Positions 47,553-58,028 of a DNA stretch of 64,000 nt are shown here, piece by piece. The notes beneath the pieces are model-generated. The model had not been told where the DNA came from. It searched no databases and saw nothing but the letters and a program-made list of their open reading frames with translations. Made by a program: the position numbers and the translations under genes. The DNA comes from Methylomonas subterranea (GTDB lineage Bacteria; Pseudomonadota; Gammaproteobacteria; Methylococcales; Methylomonadaceae). The stretch spans positions 1-64,000 of the forward strand of contig NZ_JANIBJ010000011.1 of the NCBI RefSeq assembly GCF_024505185.1. The letters run 5' to 3'. How positions within the stretch are numbered: position 1 is the stretch's first letter; each line of letters starts with the position of its first letter.

Positions 47553-48563
47553 TTACGCCATCGCATCGACGATGGCCTGCCCCATTTCCTTGGTACCGCA
47601 GTTGCTATTCGGATTCAAGTCGGGCGTGACGTATTTGCCCTCGTTCACCACTTTTTCGATCGCGTGCAGCATGCGCATGCCGGCTTCGTGCTCGCCCAAA
47701 TGGTTCAGCATCATCACCCCGGCCATCATTACGGCGGTAGGGTTAGCGATGTTTTTGCCGGCAATATCCGGAGCGCTGCCGTGCACGGCTTCAAACAAGG
47801 CTGCGTCCTTGCCGATATTGGCGCCCGGAATCAGCCCCAGTCCGCCCACCAAGCCGGCGGTCAGATCGGACAAAATATCGCCGAACATATTGGTGGTGAC
47901 CACCACATCGAATTGCTCGGGCTTCATCACCATGTGCATGCAGGCGGCATCGATGATTTTTTCATCGAATTCAATTTGCGGGAATTTTTTGGCCACTTCA
48001 CGGGCAGTATTTAAAAACAGACCCTGGGTAAATTTGAGGATATTGGCTTTATGGCAAACCGTAACCTTTTTGCGGTCATTATCGATGGCGTATTTGAAGG
48101 CATATTCAACGATGCGCTCGGAACTGTCCTTGGTCACCACGGCCAGACTTTCGGCGATGTCTTTTTGCGGCGTCAGATAATGTTCCAGCCCAACGTATAA
48201 ACCCTGGGTATTTTCCCGCACCACCACGATGTCGACATTGTCGTAACGGGTTTTCACGCCGGGCCAGCTTTTGGCCGGACGCACATTGGCATAAAGATCG
48301 TATTTTTTACGCAACTCCACGTTGATGCTTCTGAAGCCTTCGCCGACCATGGTGGTCAACGGCCCCTTGAATGCCAGCCGGGTTTGGTCTATGGATTCCA
48401 TGGTGGCGTCGGGTAGGGGATTGCCGGTTTTTTCGTACGCAGCCATGCCAGCGTCCGCTTCGATCCAATTAATTTTGGCGCCCGATGCATCGATGACCGC
48501 AACCGCGGCATCCATGATCGATGGCCCGATCCCATCACCTTTAATCAACGTGACGTTGTGCAT
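47553..48563 (-). CDS. Isocitrate dehydrogenase, NAD-type
   Basis: The 336-residue enzyme belongs to the isocitrate/isopropylmalate dehydrogenase family. GDGIGPSIMDAA at the start, substrate loop ANVRPAKSWPGVKTRY, VRENTQGLYVGLEH, CHKANILKFTQGLF and NMFGDILSDLTAGLVGGLG are visible. Length and the FKGPLTTMVGEGFRSINV segment fit the short NAD-dependent isocitrate dehydrogenases rather than LeuB. It acts in the TCA cycle after aconitase, whose gene lies downstream. Confidence 0.88.
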   Translation of the reverse strand: MHNVTLIKGDGIGPSIMDAAVAVIDASGAKINWIEADAGMAAYEKTGNPLPDATMESIDQTRLAFKGPLTTMVGEGFRSINVELRKKYDLYANVRPAKSWPGVKTRYDNVDIVVVRENTQGLYVGLEHYLTPQKDIAESLAVVTKDSSERIVEYAFKYAIDNDRKKVTVCHKANILKFTQGLFLNTAREVAKKFPQIEFDEKIIDAACMHMVMKPEQFDVVVTTNMFGDILSDLTAGLVGGLGLIPGANIGKDAALFEAVHGSAPDIAGKNIANPTAVMMAGVMMLNHLGEHEAGMRMLHAIEKVVNEGKYVTPDLNPNSNCGTKEMGQAIVDAMA

Positions 48564-48897
48564 TCACTCTCTCCTGGGTGTATTTAAAGTTTAATGATAA
48601 CAGTTTCCCATCCGGCGGGCAGCCGCGTGCTTTGGCTACACTCGCAAGGAATGTAAAAGTTGCCATCGACCGGAACTGAATATTTAGCAATTTCAATACC
48701 AGAAAATCAGCTTTTATCCTCGGCCATATAGCGTGCCGGATTTATCGAAAACCGATTTTTTTGCACCAAGCTCGATTGTTACACGTCCTTTATGGTGCAT
48801 GGTTAGCCGTCAAGCCCATTGTTGGCTAAAATGCACAACGACCCCAACAAGCCCGCATTACCGGCGCGAGCAAACCACTATTCGAAAGCATCGAAAA
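48564..48897. other. Divergent intergenic region, no gene seen
   Basis: About 330 bases separate the divergent isocitrate dehydrogenase and potassium channel genes. It must hold both promoters. I see no convincing operator palindrome or RNA gene. Confidence 0.45.
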
Positions 48898-49767
48898 ATG
48901 AAAACGATTTATAAGAATTCCGCCGCCACTGAAGGCCTTGTCCTGGCTCCGTGGCGCGAAAAACTGAATGAAGTGATTTTCGGTTCGGAAACCGCCGCCG
49001 GACGCAATTTCGATCTTACTTTGATCGTATTGATAGTACTCAGTACGCTGGTGGTTATCGTCGACAGCGTCGAAGAATTTCACGACCGCCATGCCCTTAT
49101 CCTGGACTCGTTGGAATGGCTGTTTACCCTGCTGTTCAGCCTGGAATATGTGTTACGGTTATTGTGCGTCAGACAACCGTGGCTATACATGCGCAGTTTC
49201 TACGGCTTGGTGGATTTTTTATCCATTTTGCCGAGTTATGTGGGCTTGTTCTTTCCTGGTGTGCAATACACCAGCGTGGTGCGTATTTTGCGTTTGCTGC
49301 GCATTTTTCGGATCCTGAAACTGTCGGTTTATCTCAACGAAGCCAACCTGCTGAAAACCGCGCTGTTCAATTCCAGTAAAAAAATCATGGTGTTTCTTTA
49401 CACGGTATTGACGCTGGTGGTGATCTGCGGGGCCTTGATGTACGTGATAGAAGGCAAGGAAGCCGGTTACAGCTCAATCCCGGTAAGCATGTATTGGGCC
49501 ATAGTCACCTTGACCACGGTGGGTTACGGCGACATTGCTCCGCAAACGCCGCTGGGGCAAATCACGGCATCCTTCATCATGATCATGGGCTACGGCATCA
49601 TTGCGGTGCCCACCGGCATTTACGGCGCCGAATTGATCAAAACCGTCAACGAGGCGAATCTCTCGAACGAGGCCTGTCCGGATTGCGGCGGCATCGGCCA
49701 CGACATAGACGCCAACTTTTGCAAATATTGCGGCCACGATCTCGGCGATCTGCCCTCTCATCATTGA
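48898..49767 (+). CDS. Voltage-gated-type potassium channel with zinc-ribbon tail
   Basis: The 289-residue channel has six membrane helices. An S4-like arginine series (VVRILRLLRIFRILKLS) marks the voltage sensor, and the selectivity filter is TLTTVGYGD. After the last helix comes a short C-terminal zinc ribbon, CPDCGGIGH...FCKYCGHDL, with two CxxC knuckles. The ATG at 48898 gives the normal cytoplasmic N-terminus. It probably conducts potassium across the inner membrane. Confidence 0.92.
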   Translation: MKTIYKNSAATEGLVLAPWREKLNEVIFGSETAAGRNFDLTLIVLIVLSTLVVIVDSVEEFHDRHALILDSLEWLFTLLFSLEYVLRLLCVRQPWLYMRSFYGLVDFLSILPSYVGLFFPGVQYTSVVRILRLLRIFRILKLSVYLNEANLLKTALFNSSKKIMVFLYTVLTLVVICGALMYVIEGKEAGYSSIPVSMYWAIVTLTTVGYGDIAPQTPLGQITASFIMIMGYGIIAVPTGIYGAELIKTVNEANLSNEACPDCGGIGHDIDANFCKYCGHDLGDLPSHH

Positions 49768-49951
49768 ACAGCCAAGCGCGTCGCTCAAGCACAGACCTTG
49801 CAAACCAGATGCACGCGGGCGGCGGAATTCATCAGAGATTTTGTATGTTTCCGCTCCCCGAGCTGAAAATTGTTGTATAAAGTCAAAAACCCAACCGCAA
49901 CCCGTTATTCCGTGTTGAAATTTTAAGTATCCGCCTATCCGATCGAATCCC

Positions 49952-51694
49952 ATGAAAACTTCCGGCTTGAAAAAACTGTCGATCAACCTTGGCCTGATGC
50001 TGCCGATTGTGTTGTTTTTAGTCTTTTCCGCCCGACCGAACCCCACGACCGCCGAGGAAACCGACACCGGGAACGATGCCGATAACGCCATAGCGGCCTT
50101 GCTGGAAGGCAGACAAAACCATTTGTTGGCCAAAGCCGATTTTTCCAAGCATGCCGATGTGCTGAGCGATCTTTACCGCTTGAATAACAACCAACTGCTG
50201 TGGCTCGGCGAGACGCGCGCGGAAACCAATATCGAGCAGGCGTTGGCCATGCTCGGCAGCGCGGACCAGGAAGGTCTGGATCCCGTCGATTACGACACCG
50301 AAGCGCTGAAGGTCAATTTGCCACTGGCGCTGACGTTGCCGCAAACCTCCATCGACGAGCTTGCCAAATTCGATACCGCTTTATCCATAGCCTTGGTGCG
50401 CTACGCCAGCGATTTGCATCATGGCCGCGTCAACCCGCAACAACTTAGGTATCCAACACCATTCGGCAACAAGGCCGCCATCGGTCTGGCGGATTTGATC
50501 AAAAAAGCGCTGGACAATCGCCAATTGGCTGAATTGCCGGGGCAACTGCAACCCAAGTTCAAACAATATCAGCAACTTAAAAACATTCTGGCGACTTTTC
50601 GCGCGGCCCCCGCCGATGCGGACCATGAAACCCTGGTTTTCCAAAAACCGCTGCGCCCCGGCGAAAACCACCCGCAAATGGCGCAACTGCATGAGCGCCT
50701 GATTACGCTGGGTGCCCTGCCGGATCGGGAACACGGCAAACCGGCGGAAAAAACCTACAACAAGGTTCTGCAGGAAGGCGTAAAAAACTTCCAACGGGAA
50801 AACGGTTTGAAAGCCGACGGCGTAATCGGCGACGAAACCGCCGCCAGACTCAATCAATCCCTACGGCAAAAAATTTCCCGGATAGAACTAGCTATGGAGC
50901 GTTTACGTTGGCTGCCCGACGACATCGCCGGACCGATGATTATCGTCAATATACCGGCATTCCAGTTGTGGGCCTTCAATTCGCCGGACGATTCCGACAT
51001 ATTGAACATGAAGGTCATCGTCGGCAAGGCCCTGAAAAACCAGACCCCGGTGCTGTTCGAGGAAATGAAATATCTGGAATTCATGCCTTATTGGAACATC
51101 CCCAAAAGCATCATGGACAAGGAAATTCTGCCCAAGCTGTATACCGACTTCAGTTATCTGCAAAATCAGGACATTGAATTGGTACAGCGTTCGGCGTCCG
51201 ACAAAACGGAGTCCTGGGATAACATCTTCGACGACATTCGACGCGGGCGGGTACGGGCCAGACAGCGGCCCGGCAAGCGAAATCCCTTGGGCAAGGTGAA
51301 GTTCATTTTTCCAAACAAGGAAGACGTCTATCTGCACGATACTTCCACCCACAGCCTGTTCAGCCGCAGCCGACGCGATTTCAGCCATGGCTGCGTCAGA
51401 GTGGCGGAAGCGGAAAAACTGGCGGAATTCGTGTTGACCAACCAACCCGAATCCAGTTGGGACAGCACGGCCATTCAGGAAGCAATGTCCGGCTCGAAAA
51501 CCCGCCGCGTGACCCTGAAAAAACCCATCCCGGTGTTGTTTTTCTATGCCACCACCTTTGTGGATCACAACAACCAAATCCACTTTTACCGAGACATTTA
51601 CGAGCAGGACGCGGCTTTGGAAAAAGCGCTGGGCAAATTCCCGAATTCCGAAAACGACAGCTTGCTGACCGCGAAAAACACCACCTCCAGCTAA
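49952..51694 (+). CDS. L,D-transpeptidase (YcbB/LdtD-like)
   Basis: The 580-residue envelope protein has an N-terminal anchor (INLGLMLPIVLFLVF), a scaffold domain, and a peptidoglycan-binding domain (LQEGVKNFQRENGLKADGVIG). The L,D-transpeptidase domain has the catalytic motif RDFSHGCVRV near residue 475, preceded by the HDTSTHSLF histidine. It forms 3-3 crosslinks in the cell wall or attaches proteins. The layout matches YcbB. It follows the channel gene after about 185 bp. Confidence 0.9.
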   Translation: MKTSGLKKLSINLGLMLPIVLFLVFSARPNPTTAEETDTGNDADNAIAALLEGRQNHLLAKADFSKHADVLSDLYRLNNNQLLWLGETRAETNIEQALAMLGSADQEGLDPVDYDTEALKVNLPLALTLPQTSIDELAKFDTALSIALVRYASDLHHGRVNPQQLRYPTPFGNKAAIGLADLIKKALDNRQLAELPGQLQPKFKQYQQLKNILATFRAAPADADHETLVFQKPLRPGENHPQMAQLHERLITLGALPDREHGKPAEKTYNKVLQEGVKNFQRENGLKADGVIGDETAARLNQSLRQKISRIELAMERLRWLPDDIAGPMIIVNIPAFQLWAFNSPDDSDILNMKVIVGKALKNQTPVLFEEMKYLEFMPYWNIPKSIMDKEILPKLYTDFSYLQNQDIELVQRSASDKTESWDNIFDDIRRGRVRARQRPGKRNPLGKVKFIFPNKEDVYLHDTSTHSLFSRSRRDFSHGCVRVAEAEKLAEFVLTNQPESSWDSTAIQEAMSGSKTRRVTLKKPIPVLFFYATTFVDHNNQIHFYRDIYEQDAALEKALGKFPNSENDSLLTAKNTTSS

Positions 51695-51891
51695 ACAGCG
51701 CCATCGGAATCATTTAACCTGGCGGCTTGCCGAATAAAAGCGCTTCGGCAAGCCTCGGTCGCCAAACCGGCCCGCCTGTCCATTCGCTGGGCCGGCAAAA
51801 CTAACGATTGCTTCCCTTATCCCAAAAAAATATAATCGCGGCTTTTTTAAAATCGTTCGGCTTTTTTAACTTACATCAAAAACTCAGCAAA

Positions 51892-53064
51892 ATGACCTCC
51901 CATATCATGCCCACATATGCCCGGCAGGCAGTTACTTTCGATCGCGGCGAGGGTGCGTGGCTGTGGGACAGCAACGGCAAGCAATATCTGGATGCCTTGG
52001 CCGGCATCGCGGTGTGTAACCTCGGCCATGCTCACCCCTCCGTATCCCGGGCTTTATGCCATCAAAGCCAAACCTTGATTCATACCTCGAATCTATACGG
52101 CGTTAAGTTGCAAGCCGAATTGGCGGATCATTTATGCCGACTGAGCGGCATGGACAACGTGTTTTTTTGCAATTCCGGCGCGGAAGCCAACGAAGCAGCG
52201 ATTAAAATCGCCCGTAAATACGCGCATCAGCAAGGCATCGAGGCACCGGTCATCATCACGCTGGAAAAAAGCTTTCACGGCCGCACCATGGGCTCGCTGA
52301 GCGCAACCGGCAACAGCAAGGTCAAGCAAGGTTTCGCTCCGCTGCTGCCGGGTTTTGTCCACGTGCCGTATAACGATATCGAGGCTATCCTTGCCGCCAT
52401 ACGCCTGGACAAAAACATCGTGGCAATTCTGGTGGAGCCCATTCAGGGCGAGGGTGGCGTCAACATCCCCGCCGCCGATTACCTGAATCAAATCCGCGCC
52501 ATCTGCGACCGGCACGGGTTGCTGATGATGCTGGACGAAATCCAGACCGGTATCGGTCGGACCGGCCGGTTTTTGGCCTATCAGCATAACGATATCCTAC
52601 CTGACGTCTGTACGCTGGCCAAGGCGCTCGGCAACGGCGTACCGATAGGTGCCTGCATGGCGCGCGGCAAGGCCGCCGGCATTTTGACCGCCGGCAACCA
52701 CGGCTCCACGTTCGGCGGCAGCCCGCTGGCGTGTAGCGCGGCTCTGGCGGTCTTGGAAACCTTGAGTTCCACCGATCTGATTGCCGATGCCGTCCGCAAG
52801 GGAAAACGCATTTGCGACGTACTGAGCCAACTGCTTGAGGGCCACCCGCATATCGTCTCCATTCGTCATCTAGGCCTGATGATAGGTATCGAGCTGGACA
52901 CGCCATGTACCGAACTGGTCGGCAAAGCCCTGGCAAAAGGCTTATTGATCAACGTCACGGCCGACAGCACCATACGTCTGTTGCCGCCGCTGGTGATCGA
53001 CGACGCACAGATAGAATTACTCACGGATACATTGTCCGTGCTTATAAAAGAACACATTCATTAG
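51892..53064 (+). CDS. argD: Acetylornithine/succinyldiaminopimelate aminotransferase
   Basis: The 390-residue PLP enzyme shows [54 protein letters not shown] and the lysine-bearing motif [13 protein letters not shown]. It makes N-acetylornithine for arginine synthesis and can serve lysine synthesis. The ATG at 51892 is chosen to give the family N-terminus; a hydrophobic extension upstream is unlikely. It ends seven bases before argF. Confidence 0.95.
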   Translation: MTSHIMPTYARQAVTFDRGEGAWLWDSNGKQYLDALAGIAVCNLGHAHPSVSRALCHQSQTLIHTSNLYGVKLQAELADHLCRLSGMDNVFFCNSGAEANEAAIKIARKYAHQQGIEAPVIITLEKSFHGRTMGSLSATGNSKVKQGFAPLLPGFVHVPYNDIEAILAAIRLDKNIVAILVEPIQGEGGVNIPAADYLNQIRAICDRHGLLMMLDEIQTGIGRTGRFLAYQHNDILPDVCTLAKALGNGVPIGACMARGKAAGILTAGNHGSTFGGSPLACSAALAVLETLSSTDLIADAVRKGKRICDVLSQLLEGHPHIVSIRHLGLMIGIELDTPCTELVGKALAKGLLINVTADSTIRLLPPLVIDDAQIELLTDTLSVLIKEHIH

Positions 53065-53071
53065 TGAACCT

Positions 53072-53971
53072 ATGCAACCCAGACACTTTACCAGCCTGCT
53101 GGATTTGAGCAGCAGCGAATTAAGGCAACTGATTCATCGGGCCATCGAATTAAAAGCCCACCGCGACCCCGATTATCAACCGCTGAAAGGCAAGGTACTG
53201 GCCATGGTGTTCGAGAAATCGTCCACCCGCACCCGGATTTCCTTCGAAGCGGGAATGGCGCAATTCGGCGGCAGCGCGATATTTTTATCGCCGCGCGATA
53301 CCCAACTGGGCCGCGGGGAGCCGCTGGAAGACAGCGCCAAGGTCATCTCCAGCATGGTCGATTGCATCATGCTGCGCACCAACGAACACGATACCGTTAC
53401 CACTTTCGCCGAATACTCGCGGGTTCCGGTCATCAACGGCCTGACCGATTTGCTGCATCCCTGCCAATTGTTGGCCGACATGCAGACTTATTTCGAACAC
53501 CGTGGCGACATCGCCGGCAAAACCGTGGCCTGGATAGGCGACGGCAACAACATGTGCCATTCCTATATCAACGCCGCCCGCCAATTCGATTTTAAGCTGA
53601 ACATCGCCAGCCCGGCCGACTACGGGCCGCTGCCAAGCATCGCCGATGCGGCGGCCGACAGGGTGGCGTTTTTCGATACGCCGGCCCTGGCGGCGCAACA
53701 AGCCGATTTGGTGGTCACGGATGTCTGGGCCAGCATGGGCCAGGAGAGCGAACAGAAAAAACGCGAATACGCTTTCCGGACTTTTCAAGTCAATCAAGAC
53801 GTAATGCAAGCTGCCCATCCCGACGCTCTGTTCATGCACTGCCTGCCGGCCCATCGCGGCGAGGAAGTGACGGCGGAGGTCATAGACGGCCCGCAAAGCG
53901 TCATATTCGACGAGGCCGAAAACCGCCTGCATGCGCAAAAAGCCCTGCTGGAATTTCTTATACGCCCGTAA
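53072..53971 (+). CDS. argF: Ornithine carbamoyltransferase
   Basis: The 299-residue enzyme has the carbamoyl phosphate site [31 protein letters not shown] and the catalytic cysteine motif [12 protein letters not shown]. It joins ornithine with carbamoyl phosphate to give citrulline. It is in one operon with argD, with seven bases between stop and start. Confidence 0.97.
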   Translation: MQPRHFTSLLDLSSSELRQLIHRAIELKAHRDPDYQPLKGKVLAMVFEKSSTRTRISFEAGMAQFGGSAIFLSPRDTQLGRGEPLEDSAKVISSMVDCIMLRTNEHDTVTTFAEYSRVPVINGLTDLLHPCQLLADMQTYFEHRGDIAGKTVAWIGDGNNMCHSYINAARQFDFKLNIASPADYGPLPSIADAAADRVAFFDTPALAAQQADLVVTDVWASMGQESEQKKREYAFRTFQVNQDVMQAAHPDALFMHCLPAHRGEEVTAEVIDGPQSVIFDEAENRLHAQKALLEFLIRP

Positions 53972-54001
53972 TTTCGCTAGAATCCATCGTTCGATCAGTT
54001 G

Positions 54002-54655
54002 ATGAAGAGTACCTCCGTGAAAAAATCCATCGCCAGTTTTATTGTATTCGTTGCAACCTGCGGTCTGGCGCAGGCCAAAACCGGTTACGTGACGGATAGC
54101 ATCGATATTCCGCTACGCAGCGGCGAGAGCGAGCGGAGCAAAATCGTCAAAATGCTCCCAAACGGCATGGCGCTGACTTTGTTGGGCGACAATACCGAAA
54201 ACGGTTACACCTATGTGCAAGCCGCCAATGGCGCGGAAGGTTATATTCTGACCCGTTACATCAGCCACGAACCCATCAGCCGCAGCCAACTGGAAGCGGC
54301 CACCAAGAAACTGGAAGCGCTGCAGGAAGAAAACAAGGCGCTCAAAATCGCGCAAACCGACGGTCAACAGATCAGCAAGGAACGCGACAGGCTCAACAGC
54401 GAGCTGACCGAGTTGCAGCAAACCGCCGCCAACGCGATTCAACTGAAGCAACAACGCGATCAACTGCAGGAGCGCGTCGTCACCGTGGAACGGGAACTGC
54501 AGCAACTGAAGCGCGAAAATCAGGCCCTGACCGACAACACCAACCAGGACTGGTTTTTGTACGGCGGAGGCCTGTCGTTGTTCGGTGTGCTGCTGGGTTT
54601 TATTCTGCCAAAACTAAGCTGGCGGCGCCGTTCCGGCGGTTGGGACACTTTTTGA
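54002..54655 (+). CDS. SH3-domain protein with coiled coil and C-terminal membrane helix
   Basis: The roughly 217-residue protein has a signal peptide (ASFIVFVATCGLAQA) and a bacterial SH3 domain (YVTDSIDIPLRSGESERSKIV, GYILTRYIS). A long coiled coil follows (about residues 95-175, rich in E, Q, L), then one helix near the end (GGGLSLFGVLLGFILP). This is the YgiM/TIGR04211 architecture. Its role is envelope-related and undefined. A GTG at 54017 with a better-placed ribosome site may be the true start. Confidence 0.88.
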   Translation: MKSTSVKKSIASFIVFVATCGLAQAKTGYVTDSIDIPLRSGESERSKIVKMLPNGMALTLLGDNTENGYTYVQAANGAEGYILTRYISHEPISRSQLEAATKKLEALQEENKALKIAQTDGQQISKERDRLNSELTELQQTAANAIQLKQQRDQLQERVVTVERELQQLKRENQALTDNTNQDWFLYGGGLSLFGVLLGFILPKLSWRRRSGGWDTF

Positions 54656-54751
54656 TTTTTTAACGGATTCGGCCGCGAGCCAGTCCCGCGGCCAATCAAC
54701 ACTTTTCCAAGCGGCGCCCCAACGCCGCTGATTGCCTTGATTGGAATTACC

Positions 54752-56596
54752 ATGCCCGCATATCGTTCACGTACCACCACCCACGGCCGCAACATGGCGG
54801 GCGCCCGCTCCTTATGGCGCGCCACAGGCATGAAAGACGGCGATTTCGACAAGCCTATCATCGCGGTAGCCAACTCCTTCACCCAGTTCGTGCCCGGCCA
54901 CGTGCATCTGAAGGATCTAGGCCAGCTGGTGGCGCGCGAGATCGAACTGGCCGGCGGCGTGGCCAAGGAATTCAACACCATCGCGGTGGACGACGGCATC
55001 GCCATGGGCCACGACGGCATGCTCTACAGTCTGCCCAGCCGCGATCTGATTGCCGACAGCGTCGAATACATGGTCAATGCACATTGCGCCGATGCGCTGG
55101 TCTGTATTTCCAATTGCGACAAAATCACGCCGGGTATGCTGATGGCGGCGATGCGCATTAATATTCCGGTGATTTTCGTCTCCGGTGGTCCGATGGAGGC
55201 CGGCAAGACAAAACTGGCGGGATCGGAAGAAATCAAGAAGTTGGACTTGATCGACGCCATGGTGATGGCGGCGGACAGCAAAGTGTCCGACAGCGATTTG
55301 GCGCAAGTGGAACGTTCCGCTTGCCCGACTTGCGGCTCCTGCTCCGGCATGTTCACCGCCAATTCGATGAACTGTCTGACCGAGGCGCTGGGCTTGTCCT
55401 TGCCGGGTAACGGCACGCTAGTCGCCACTCACGCCGACCGCGAACAATTGTTCAAACAAGCCGGCCGCCGCATTGTCGAACTGGCCAAGCAATATTATGA
55501 ACAAAACGACGCATCGGTGCTGCCGCGGGCGGTCGGCTTCAAAGCCTTCGAAAACGCCATTGCATTGGACATCGCCATGGGCGGCTCGACCAACACCATT
55601 TTGCATTTATTGGCCGTTGCCCAAGAAGCCGGCATTGATTTCACGCTGGCCGACATCGACCGCATGTCGCGCGTGGTGCCGCAGTTGTGCAAGGTTGCGC
55701 CGAATACCAACAAATACCACATCGAAGACGTACATCGGGCCGGCGGCATCATGGCGATTCTGGCCGAGCTTAACCGGGCCGGTAAACTGCATACCGATGT
55801 TCCCACCGTGCACGCCAAAACCCTGGGCGAAGCCTTGGCGCAATGGGATGTGACGGCTAAGCCAAGCGATGAGGTGACAACTTTTTACATGGCCGGCCCC
55901 GGCGGCATTCCGACCCAGATAGCCTTCAGCCAGAACGCGCGCTGGCCCAGCCTGGATCTTGATCGCGCCGAAGGCTGTATCCGTTCCTTTGAACATGCTT
56001 TCAGCACGGAAGGCGGTCTGGCGGTTCTGCACGGTAACATCGCGCTGGACGGCTGCGTAATCAAGACCGCCGGCGTCGACGACAGTCTGCTGGTATTCGA
56101 AGGCACTGCCCATGTGGTGGAATCGCAAGATGAAGCCGTGGAAAACATCCTGAACGACAAGGTCAAGGCCGGCGACGTGGTGGTGGTGCGCTACGAAGGC
56201 CCCAAGGGCGGCCCCGGCATGCAGGAAATGCTTTATCCAACCAGCTATATCAAATCCAAGGGTTTGGGCAAGGCCTGCGCGCTGTTGACCGACGGCCGCT
56301 TTTCCGGCGGCACCTCCGGCTTGTCTATCGGCCACTGCTCGCCGGAAGCGGCGGCCGGCGGCGCCATCGGTTTGGTGCGCAACGGCGACCGGATTCGCAT
56401 CGACATTCCCAACCGCGGCATCAATGTATTGGTCAGTGACGAGGAGCTGGCCCAGCGCCGCGCCGAGCAGGATAAATTGGGCTGGAAACCGGCCAAGCCG
56501 CGCGCCCGCAAGGTTTCGGTGGCGCTCAAGGCCTATGCCCATTTTGCCACCTCCGCCGACAAGGGCGCGGTGAGGGATTTGTCTAAGCTGGAATAG
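54752..56596 (+). CDS. ilvD: Dihydroxy-acid dehydratase
   Basis: The 614-residue iron-sulfur enzyme of branched-chain amino acid synthesis has cluster cysteines in [10 protein letters not shown] and [18 protein letters not shown]. Other motifs are [17 protein letters not shown]-like, [26 protein letters not shown] and [15 protein letters not shown]. The ATG at 54752 fits the family N-terminus [15 protein letters not shown]. It is monocistronic. Confidence 0.97.
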   Translation: MPAYRSRTTTHGRNMAGARSLWRATGMKDGDFDKPIIAVANSFTQFVPGHVHLKDLGQLVAREIELAGGVAKEFNTIAVDDGIAMGHDGMLYSLPSRDLIADSVEYMVNAHCADALVCISNCDKITPGMLMAAMRINIPVIFVSGGPMEAGKTKLAGSEEIKKLDLIDAMVMAADSKVSDSDLAQVERSACPTCGSCSGMFTANSMNCLTEALGLSLPGNGTLVATHADREQLFKQAGRRIVELAKQYYEQNDASVLPRAVGFKAFENAIALDIAMGGSTNTILHLLAVAQEAGIDFTLADIDRMSRVVPQLCKVAPNTNKYHIEDVHRAGGIMAILAELNRAGKLHTDVPTVHAKTLGEALAQWDVTAKPSDEVTTFYMAGPGGIPTQIAFSQNARWPSLDLDRAEGCIRSFEHAFSTEGGLAVLHGNIALDGCVIKTAGVDDSLLVFEGTAHVVESQDEAVENILNDKVKAGDVVVVRYEGPKGGPGMQEMLYPTSYIKSKGLGKACALLTDGRFSGGTSGLSIGHCSPEAAAGGAIGLVRNGDRIRIDIPNRGINVLVSDEELAQRRAEQDKLGWKPAKPRARKVSVALKAYAHFATSADKGAVRDLSKLE

Positions 56597-57164
56597 CGCA
56601 AAGCCGAATTAGCCGAACACGCTAGCGCTTATTTCTTCTTATTTGGCCGAAAGTTTGACTTAGGATTCCGTCCCTTTTATGTCCCTAACCTTCTACGGCG
56701 GGGAGAGGGTACAGATGCGGAAGTTATTTTGGCGGAATTCCGATACCCTTCGCCACTCAAGTTTCCGCGTCGGTGTGTGGGTCAAGGGCCGCGGTAAATA
56801 CCTGTATGTGGGATTAGTGACAGTCAAAGCCTTTGCGAACCCCTACTATTCGGCGATTGTGACGTGTAGGGTGGATAAGCCCCGCGCATCCCATGATTGA
56901 CGGATGCGCTTCGCTTATTCAGCTTATGTTTGTTTTACACCGTTTTGACTAGATACTTAAATTCAGTCAGCCTTGGAGTCAGCAAACCGCTGGGGCTGTT
57001 GGTTGGTGAAAAGTAGAAACGCAACCCGTAAGTGCCGGTTTTTGCATTTCCCTTACACTCTCATTTTCCGAAACCATGCATACCGCATCGAAATCATTGC
57101 CATCATGCATCTACGCAAACAAGCCAATTATTGGCAATCGAGAAAATAAATTACAAATCCCCTC
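56597..57164. other. Long intergenic region with short repeat fragments
   Basis: About 570 bases hold no supportable gene. A 73-codon frame at 56679-56900 lacks a ribosome site and any family pattern. Around 56868-56925 a GTAGGGTGGATAAGC...GCTTATTC segment resembles the short palindrome families seen elsewhere in the window. Confidence 0.45.
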
Positions 57165-57998
57165 GTGAAACGCCTTCTTCTAAAACTGCTCACCATCTGG
57201 AAACAAAAACTTAAAATTTACTTCATCGCGGCGTGGATAGGCGCCGGCGTGGGGATTTTTCTACTGGCGCCCAGTTACGATTACGTCAGTTCGCGCGAAA
57301 ACAATGCCGATGCCTTATCGTCCATGGAATACGTGTTGACCCAATTCAAGGAAATCATGACGGGTCAGATCAACCAGAATAATATCATTCTGTTTTACGC
57401 CGAAATCGGCGCCTTCCTGGGGCTATTGTCGCTGGGTATTTACCGCGTACTGCACAAGCGCCTGCTGGATCTGGATGCGCTGAAGTCCGAACTGGATAAG
57501 GATCTGCCGTCCATCATCCGCCAGGGTGAAGGTCCGCTGCTGGAATTCAAATCCTCGTTGCGCTGGGACATGCGGGAACAACGCATCAACCGCAATCTGG
57601 AAGCCGTGGTGATGAAAACCGTGGCCGGCTTTTTGAACAGCCATCTCGGCGGCACCTTGCTGATAGGCGTGGGCGACGACGGCGAAATCATAGGCCTGGA
57701 AAAAGACTATCAAACTCTGAAACGACCGGATCAGGACGGTTTCGAGCAAACCCTGATGACGGCGATTTCCGCCAACCTGGGCGCCGACCTTTGCGCCAAC
57801 GTGCATATATTGTTTCATGTCATCGATCAAAAACACGTCTGCCGGGTTATCATCTCCCCCGCCCTGCGGCCGGTGTTTGTAAACCAGGGCAACGCGCCGA
57901 AGTTTTTCGTCCGTACCGGCGGCGGTACCCGCGATCTGAATATCCAGGAAGCCCTGGAGTTTGTGAGCGGGCGCTGGAAAAACCTCAAAATGAATTAA
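57165..57998 (+). CDS. Membrane-anchored AlbA_2 (Schlafen-like) domain protein
   Basis: The 277-residue protein begins at a GTG and has two N-terminal membrane helices (FIAAWIGAGVGIFLLAP and IILFYAEIGAFLGLLSLGIYRVL). The C-terminal AlbA_2 domain reads LLEFKSSLRWDMR, VAGFLNSHLGGTLLIGVGDDGEIIGLEKD and FFVRTGGGTRDL. AlbA_2 domains are often fused to transcription factors and may bind nucleic acid or nucleotide. Here the partner is a membrane anchor, which is less usual. It precedes the spermidine-synthase-like gene by 30 bp. Confidence 0.82.
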   Translation: MKRLLLKLLTIWKQKLKIYFIAAWIGAGVGIFLLAPSYDYVSSRENNADALSSMEYVLTQFKEIMTGQINQNNIILFYAEIGAFLGLLSLGIYRVLHKRLLDLDALKSELDKDLPSIIRQGEGPLLEFKSSLRWDMREQRINRNLEAVVMKTVAGFLNSHLGGTLLIGVGDDGEIIGLEKDYQTLKRPDQDGFEQTLMTAISANLGADLCANVHILFHVIDQKHVCRVIISPALRPVFVNQGNAPKFFVRTGGGTRDLNIQEALEFVSGRWKNLKMN

Positions 57999-58028
57999 TC
58001 GGGATTCAGTAGCCAAAACTCACTAATA

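Noticed and set aside
56679-56900. 73-codon open frame after ilvD
   Set aside because: No ribosome site, no recognisable motif, and it runs into short repeat sequence.
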